64,000 nucleotides of DNA from Halichondria panicea (taxonomy: Eukaryota; Porifera; Demospongiae; Suberitida; Halichondriidae). Where the stretch lies: contig NC_087385.1 in assembly GCF_963675165.1 (NCBI RefSeq), forward strand, positions 1,488,501 to 1,552,500, given 5' to 3'. Every line of letters begins with the position of its first letter. Positions within the stretch are counted from its first letter, which is position 1. A program made the translations under genes and the position numbers. The notes beneath the pieces are model-generated. The model saw only the letters and a program-made list of their open reading frames with translations, was not told the DNA's origin and searched no databases. Shown here in pieces: positions 59,676 to 64,000 of the stretch.

Positions 59676-60287
59676 GATTACAGCGATTCTGAAAACAGAA
59701 ATAGGGGCTATACATAACATTTTTTCTGAGATATGTGCAATGTTTTATGGGCCAAAAGTATTTGTGTTCCATTTTCTAATGATTAAGCTATGTTTTGGAG
59801 TGCTTGAATCAAGACAATCATATACGGTAACTGCAGGAGAGGTACGCAACATTTGTTGAATTTAAAAGGACATTCTATGGTACTACGACTACTTAACTGA
59901 ATATTGGGCTGGGAATTATGCCTTGTTCCATGCATATATAGACATGCTATATTCTGTGAAACATACATGCCATAAAATTATTTCATATTGGAGATAGAGG
60001 TACATAAACTTACAATTCAGTGTTTTTTCATACAAATCCACCAGAATATAGTATATCTCTGAACCAAATTCCAAACAGTAAAAATTAGTAGTTCAGGGGG
60101 CACCTATGTATGATGTAAGACTGCTTGGAATCTCCTATTTTGGTCCCCTACAAGAGATATGAGCAGAAGTCGGGAGCATGGTGTAAACTCTTGAGCGCAA
60201 CTTGCCTCCAACCAGAGGGTGTGACGTCACACACTGCATTTACCTAGCATCACGTGAGGCGTTGCCTATCCCTTTCTTTTGTGTATC

Positions 60288-61133
60288 AATCGATCATTTG
60301 ATGCATGATTTGAGATGGCTTAAGGGTGTGGTCTGTTTGGGTAAGGCCAGTTGTTAGAAAATTTTCATTACACACAAACTGGAGCTAGGTACGTACACAC
60401 TATACCAGCCCAAAACAAACACTATACCAGCCCAAAACAAACACTCAGCCTAGGAGAAAGGTGCCTCAAGCTGCCTGACTGCTCTCCCCGTGTCAGAATT
60501 CGGTTTCAACGTACCTACCCGGCCCGGCTCCCACACTTCTCATTTAACACTGAGTACAAGTTCTCTATCAAACCGTCGTCAAACCATAGATGGTCAGCCT
60601 GTCTTTATGCCCTAAGGGAAGTTTCCCAACCGAGATCAGAAACGTAACTTCCTATCAGAACCACACCTACAGCCAATCTCCGGAGAACACCTCCTGGGAC
60701 CACATGCAGCAAACGTCACATAAGGAGTCCTCCAAAACATCGCTGCGGATGGGCTATTGAGCAGAATGTATGAAAGTCCAATCCACAAAATCCTTCACCC
60801 CACTCGTGATGTCCTTGGCCCTGCTGCAACATCGACAAATAACATTTGTACACAAATGGGGCAATCCTACATCTCGGCAATGAATTGGCCGAGATGGCTA
60901 AGATTCTGCCTCTCATTTTCACTTCTATAAGATCATCAATTCAAGCCATCAGATTAGCTCGCTCCATTGTGGCAACATCCCTTCCAATTGACTAGTGACC
61001 AGTGAATCACTGATCATCAAACATTGCATGAACATTTGCATGATTGCTACACGGAACTAGAGAGATTGTTAAAGGGAATACATAGGTATGCATGCAAGTA
61101 TATAGCATTTCAGCATTCAGGAGAATGAGTCAA
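60288..61133. other. Intergenic, no supported gene
   Basis: About 850 bases. A 23-bp unit CTATACCAGCCCAAAACAAA plus CAC is repeated twice at 60399-60444. Otherwise nothing recognised. Confidence 0.5.
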
Positions 61134-62041
61134 TTAGAGTTTGGATCTTGGCAGAATGGGTTTTTTTCCAGCTTTATAGCATTTCACTGTGTATGCATTC
61201 CTCCTTCGAACCATTCTGTGCAGGTAAAATAGATGGTGCTGCTTATTCATTGCACACAGAATATGCTTAAATCTACCAAGCCAGACAAACGTCTGCTCGC
61301 CAGCCTGTGTGTTTGCGTCAGGGCACTTTTCTTTGAGCCTTTGAGGAGAATATAGCGTATGGCATTCAGGGTTTACATGATTGGGAAGGTGGAACGTGTC
61401 AATTATCTTCTCGATATTGAGCCATGCCTTGTCCATTGGGGGCGGTAATGGTAAGGCTGCTCTTGCAACCTTCAGTCTATTCACATTGCACATGTTGTCA
61501 TACGCTAGGTACATATAGCAGTTGGCAGAAAGTGGTAGTTTGTCTGTTGACTCAACGTTTGAAGCCACTTGATTAGGATGAAAAAAACTTGCATTGGTGA
61601 TTCCGACCTGCACGTATAATATTATATAAAATAACGCATCCACATAATTATGTGTGCAGTACATAATACTGCATGCGTGTTCTCACTTGTATAATGGTTG
61701 CCAAGCTTCTATATGGCCTCCTGCTCTCACAACAAATTGGTGTCCCCTCGACCACAGGCTCCGGAGACGTTTTGCTTTTCCAGTAATTTTGCGACATTCT
61801 GCATGTAGACTCTGTCGTCGGTTTGGCAACATGAAGGCTCTTTGACAACAGTGATGGGTTTGTTGCTAGTAGATCATGGGTTCCTGATTATAGTATAATT
61901 ATATGCGCAAACTATACATTAAATATTATATACCTTGAGAAATAGCTGCAGATTTTCCTATTTCAATTTCAGAAGTAGTGTTTTGTAGAACCGTGTCTAT
62001 TGTTTTCTCTTCATCAAAGTTAACCGAAACATCATCTCCTA
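61134..62041 (-). CDS. Transposase-like C-terminal region, three exons (partial)
   Basis: Exons about 61934-62038, 61687-61883 and 61134-61607 join in frame (about 258 residues): GDDVSVNFDEEKTID, then a basic segment (SQNYWKSKTSPEPVVEG), then YMYLAYDNMCNVNRLK, LNIEKIIDTFHLPNH, GEQTFVWLGRFKHILCAMN, FYLHRMVRRRNAYT and a basic end. The last part resembles, from memory, the C-terminus of transposase-derived proteins of the Kyakuja-Dileera-Zisupton kind that are common in marine invertebrates. Further upstream minus-strand pieces at 62387-62515 (SGSLPVFGVTGT) and 62757-62985 (MTEKIAADAFYNGEIENEI) may belong to the same gene, but the joins were not resolved. Confidence 0.5.
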
Positions 62042-62756
62042 TATATATCAGGGTGCACATAATTAGTGAGTACATGCATGCATGCATGGTTAAAGAGTGC
62101 ATGCTAATATATAGCTTAAGTAACAATCTTTTAAGATTATTCGAATACAGTTATTGGCAGCATGCTGAATTAACCAGCTGCTTTCTCTCAGACTGAGGAT
62201 AAAGTTCACATAGCAATTATAATTATATACTCAACAAAGTATATCAGCAATATTACTGGACCGGATGTGATACGGGATTAATAATTATAGTATACAAGTT
62301 CCAGTGTATATATACATGCAGTAATATTATTTTATAGCACATCATGCATACGACCATTCAGTATAATGGTGTATAATTATTGTACCATTTTGAACTTTGC
62401 AGTGCTTCAAAAAACTCCTGAGATCTGTTGGTACTGGTGGTACCTGTGACTCCAAATACTGGCAGTGATCCTGACAAAAAGCTTTTCCAGGCATTGGCGG
62501 ATAGGTGCACACATCTGGCATAGATATTGATGGAATTCAGTCCACAACATACTGTGAACGATGACAATAATAATAATACTGAATGTATATGCTGCAGGAC
62601 TTGGATGATAATTTTTGTGCATTTACCTTCAGTCTGTGCATGCAATGTAGAAAAACAAGTTTCCAAATCCCGTCAGTAACCCACAGAGTGCCACAACCTA
62701 TATTATAATGATAATAGCAATGTATATATTATTATTATTATTATGAGTAGAAAAAC

Positions 62757-62985
62757 TTTCCTCTTTTCTTGCAAACAGCAGTGCAGTCAGTTTCACAGTG
62801 AGGGTATATATACTGCATGAGCGAATTGTTTCAATCATTTCCATTGTTTCCTCTCTGTCACTGTCTCGTTTGAAGGTGAAATGACTTAGGGAAAAAGTAG
62901 GATTGGTTGCTAGTACAAGAAACCTAATTTCATTCTCAATCTCTCCATTGTAGAATGCATCTGCTGCAATCTTTTCTGTCATGGC
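62757..62985 (-). CDS. Unidentified exon, possibly part of the transposase-like gene
   Basis: About 75 open residues beginning MTEKIAADAFYNGE and ending FARKEESF, with an alternating hydrophobic pattern. I do not recognise it. Same strand as, and upstream of, the transposase-like exons at 61134-62041. Confidence 0.3.
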
Positions 62986-63547
62986 TGAATTAACAAGAAG
63001 TAAAATTAATGCGGATGCAAGCCATGTGTATATAATTGAATATATATATATTAATATATAATTATAGCATAAAACCTTGGTCCTTGTTGAGAGAATGAGT
63101 GTCATTGTATGTTTCACTAAAACCCTGGAAGGAAACCCATGAGTGCATGCATGGTTCCTGCGGAGTGATAAAACTTGATAGGAGCAAATGATTGCAATGA
63201 CCGTTATAATATAATAATACCATATACATATAGCCGAGGGGCTTAATTTTCACTGTTTTTGAGGGCTATATATATATAATATAGCAGTTAGGTGCAAAGA
63301 TAGAAAGCGTAACCTGCATGGGAGTGATTCCGGTAAGCAGTCAACCCAAAATTCCGCGCTATATATATATATACAGTGCATTATACATAATGTACTTACG
63401 CAAGGTAGCACTGAAATTCTAGGAGAGGCCGAGTGAAGAAAACGGTGTCATAAACTTCAATTAAATTTTGCTGGCTCTGATAGAATTCAAACGAATCCTC
63501 TCCGGGTAGAGGATACTCTAGATTCTGACACCCAGTCCAAACTCATT

Positions 63548-63865
63548 GTGAAGCAAACCAGAGCAAAACGGTCAGCAAGAAGGAAGCGTGTACGACCACC
63601 TACAGATCCCTTGGTACAAGCTGCAAACAAACTTCAAGGGTGTTTAACAATTACAGCCTTGGAGGATGATCACCAGCACAAGTCAAAAAGAAAACGCACT
63701 AAGATTGACGAGTCGAGGTGCCATGTATGTAAAGAACCATTTATAGATGGTCAAGAAGCCAAGTGGGTGGGGTGTGACTTCTGTCCAAGGTGGTTTCATA
63801 AGAAATGTATAAAAGGGTATACGTACTCAAAAGGAAATGGAAATGTTCTTTCAAGCATTGACTAA
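63548..63865 (+). CDS. PHD-finger fragment with basic N-terminal segment
   Basis: Open for 105 residues, with the frame continuing upstream to at least 63470 (SDRIQTNPLRVEDTLDSD) without a start codon, so it is an internal or terminal exon. Basic stretches (KRSARRKRVRPP, KSKRKRTK) precede a PHD-type zinc finger: CHVC, WVGCDFCPRWFHKKC. Similar fingers close the C-terminus of several DDE transposases, and the surroundings are transposon-rich, so a transposon origin is likelier than a chromatin reader. No upstream exons were found. Confidence 0.55.
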   Translation: MKQTRAKRSARRKRVRPPTDPLVQAANKLQGCLTITALEDDHQHKSKRKRTKIDESRCHVCKEPFIDGQEAKWVGCDFCPRWFHKKCIKGYTYSKGNGNVLSSID

Positions 63866-64000
63866 TGAAACTTAATAATTCGAAATACGACTGACTATAT
63901 ATATAATCTGTTTTGCGTTTTAGCATGCGCATGTGCATGCATTATGTTGATTTTTCAACTCTTTTTTCTGGCAGTAAATCATTTAATCACATCATATTAT

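Larger units (their letters stand above)
55354..60287. mobile_element. P-element-like DNA transposon, 4.9 kb
   Basis: Perfect 30-bp terminal inverted repeats: GATACACAAAAGAAAGGGAT plus AGGCAACGCC at 55354-55383, and the complement at 60258-60287. A subterminal inverted AGTTGCGCT pair lies at 55404-55412 and 60194-60202, as expected for P elements, which carry both terminal and subterminal repeats. Two genes converge inside: a plus-strand gene (55515-56545) and a minus-strand P-type transposase (56783-59675). The 8 bases flanking each end (CATCTATG and AATCGATC) do not match, so the target duplication is lost or diverged. Confidence 0.88.

Noticed and set aside
60351-60647. 98-codon ORF MLENFHYTQTG
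   Set aside because: Contains a 23-bp tandem repeat, no recognisable domain and no splice partner; treated as non-coding.

Overview
This 64 kb window is animal nuclear DNA. Genes are split into many short exons with GT..AG introns, intergenic gaps are short, and the sequence is AT-rich and crowded with small inverted-repeat transposons. The gene set (very long cadherins, a VWA/alpha-kinase, GILT thiol reductases, mitochondrial-type P450s), the compact intron-dense layout and the excess of CATG/GTAC/AATTAT palindromic tetramers fit an early-branching metazoan, most likely a demosponge. That assignment is inference; no species is proven by the sequence.

Layout. 1-4632 (-): 5' part of a cadherin gene that runs off the left edge. 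4633-4862: a 230-bp gap that must hold the promoters of two head-to-head cadherin genes. 4863-23721 (+): a complete, phase-consistent 50-exon cadherin model (about 2,656 aa, about 21 cadherin repeats, a membrane-proximal MAD-like domain, one TM helix and a roughly 170-aa tail). 23936-33550 (-): a complete 410-aa Cys/Met-metabolism PLP enzyme (cystathionine/methionine gamma-lyase family). Its 6.3-kb third intron encloses, on the opposite strand, a complete 564-aa VWA plus alpha-kinase gene (26500-30822). 33769-37600 (-): two intact GILT genes and relics of further copies. A decayed copy of the lyase first exon lies between the two GILT genes, so lyase exon 1 and GILT were duplicated as one block. 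37985-41651 (+): GTP-dependent PEPCK, 624 aa, with a TATA box. 42485-53500 (-): three tandem cytochrome P450 loci, one intact (513 aa), one with a single frameshift, one a clear pseudogene. 55354-60287: a P-element-like transposon with perfect 30-bp terminal inverted repeats, two convergent genes and several inactivating lesions. 61134-63865: transposon-like coding pieces, including a C-terminal fragment that may be transposase-derived and a PHD-finger fragment.

How the genes relate. The paired cadherins are probably co-regulated adhesion receptors. The lyase (cysteine/H2S chemistry) and the GILT lysosomal thiol reductases lie on one strand and have duplicated together. PEPCK and the P450s are metabolic neighbours with no evident functional link. 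Most remaining space is non-autonomous DNA transposons, many of them delimited here by their inverted repeats. Exon coordinates were inferred by hand from splice signals and reading-frame continuity and may be off by a few bases.
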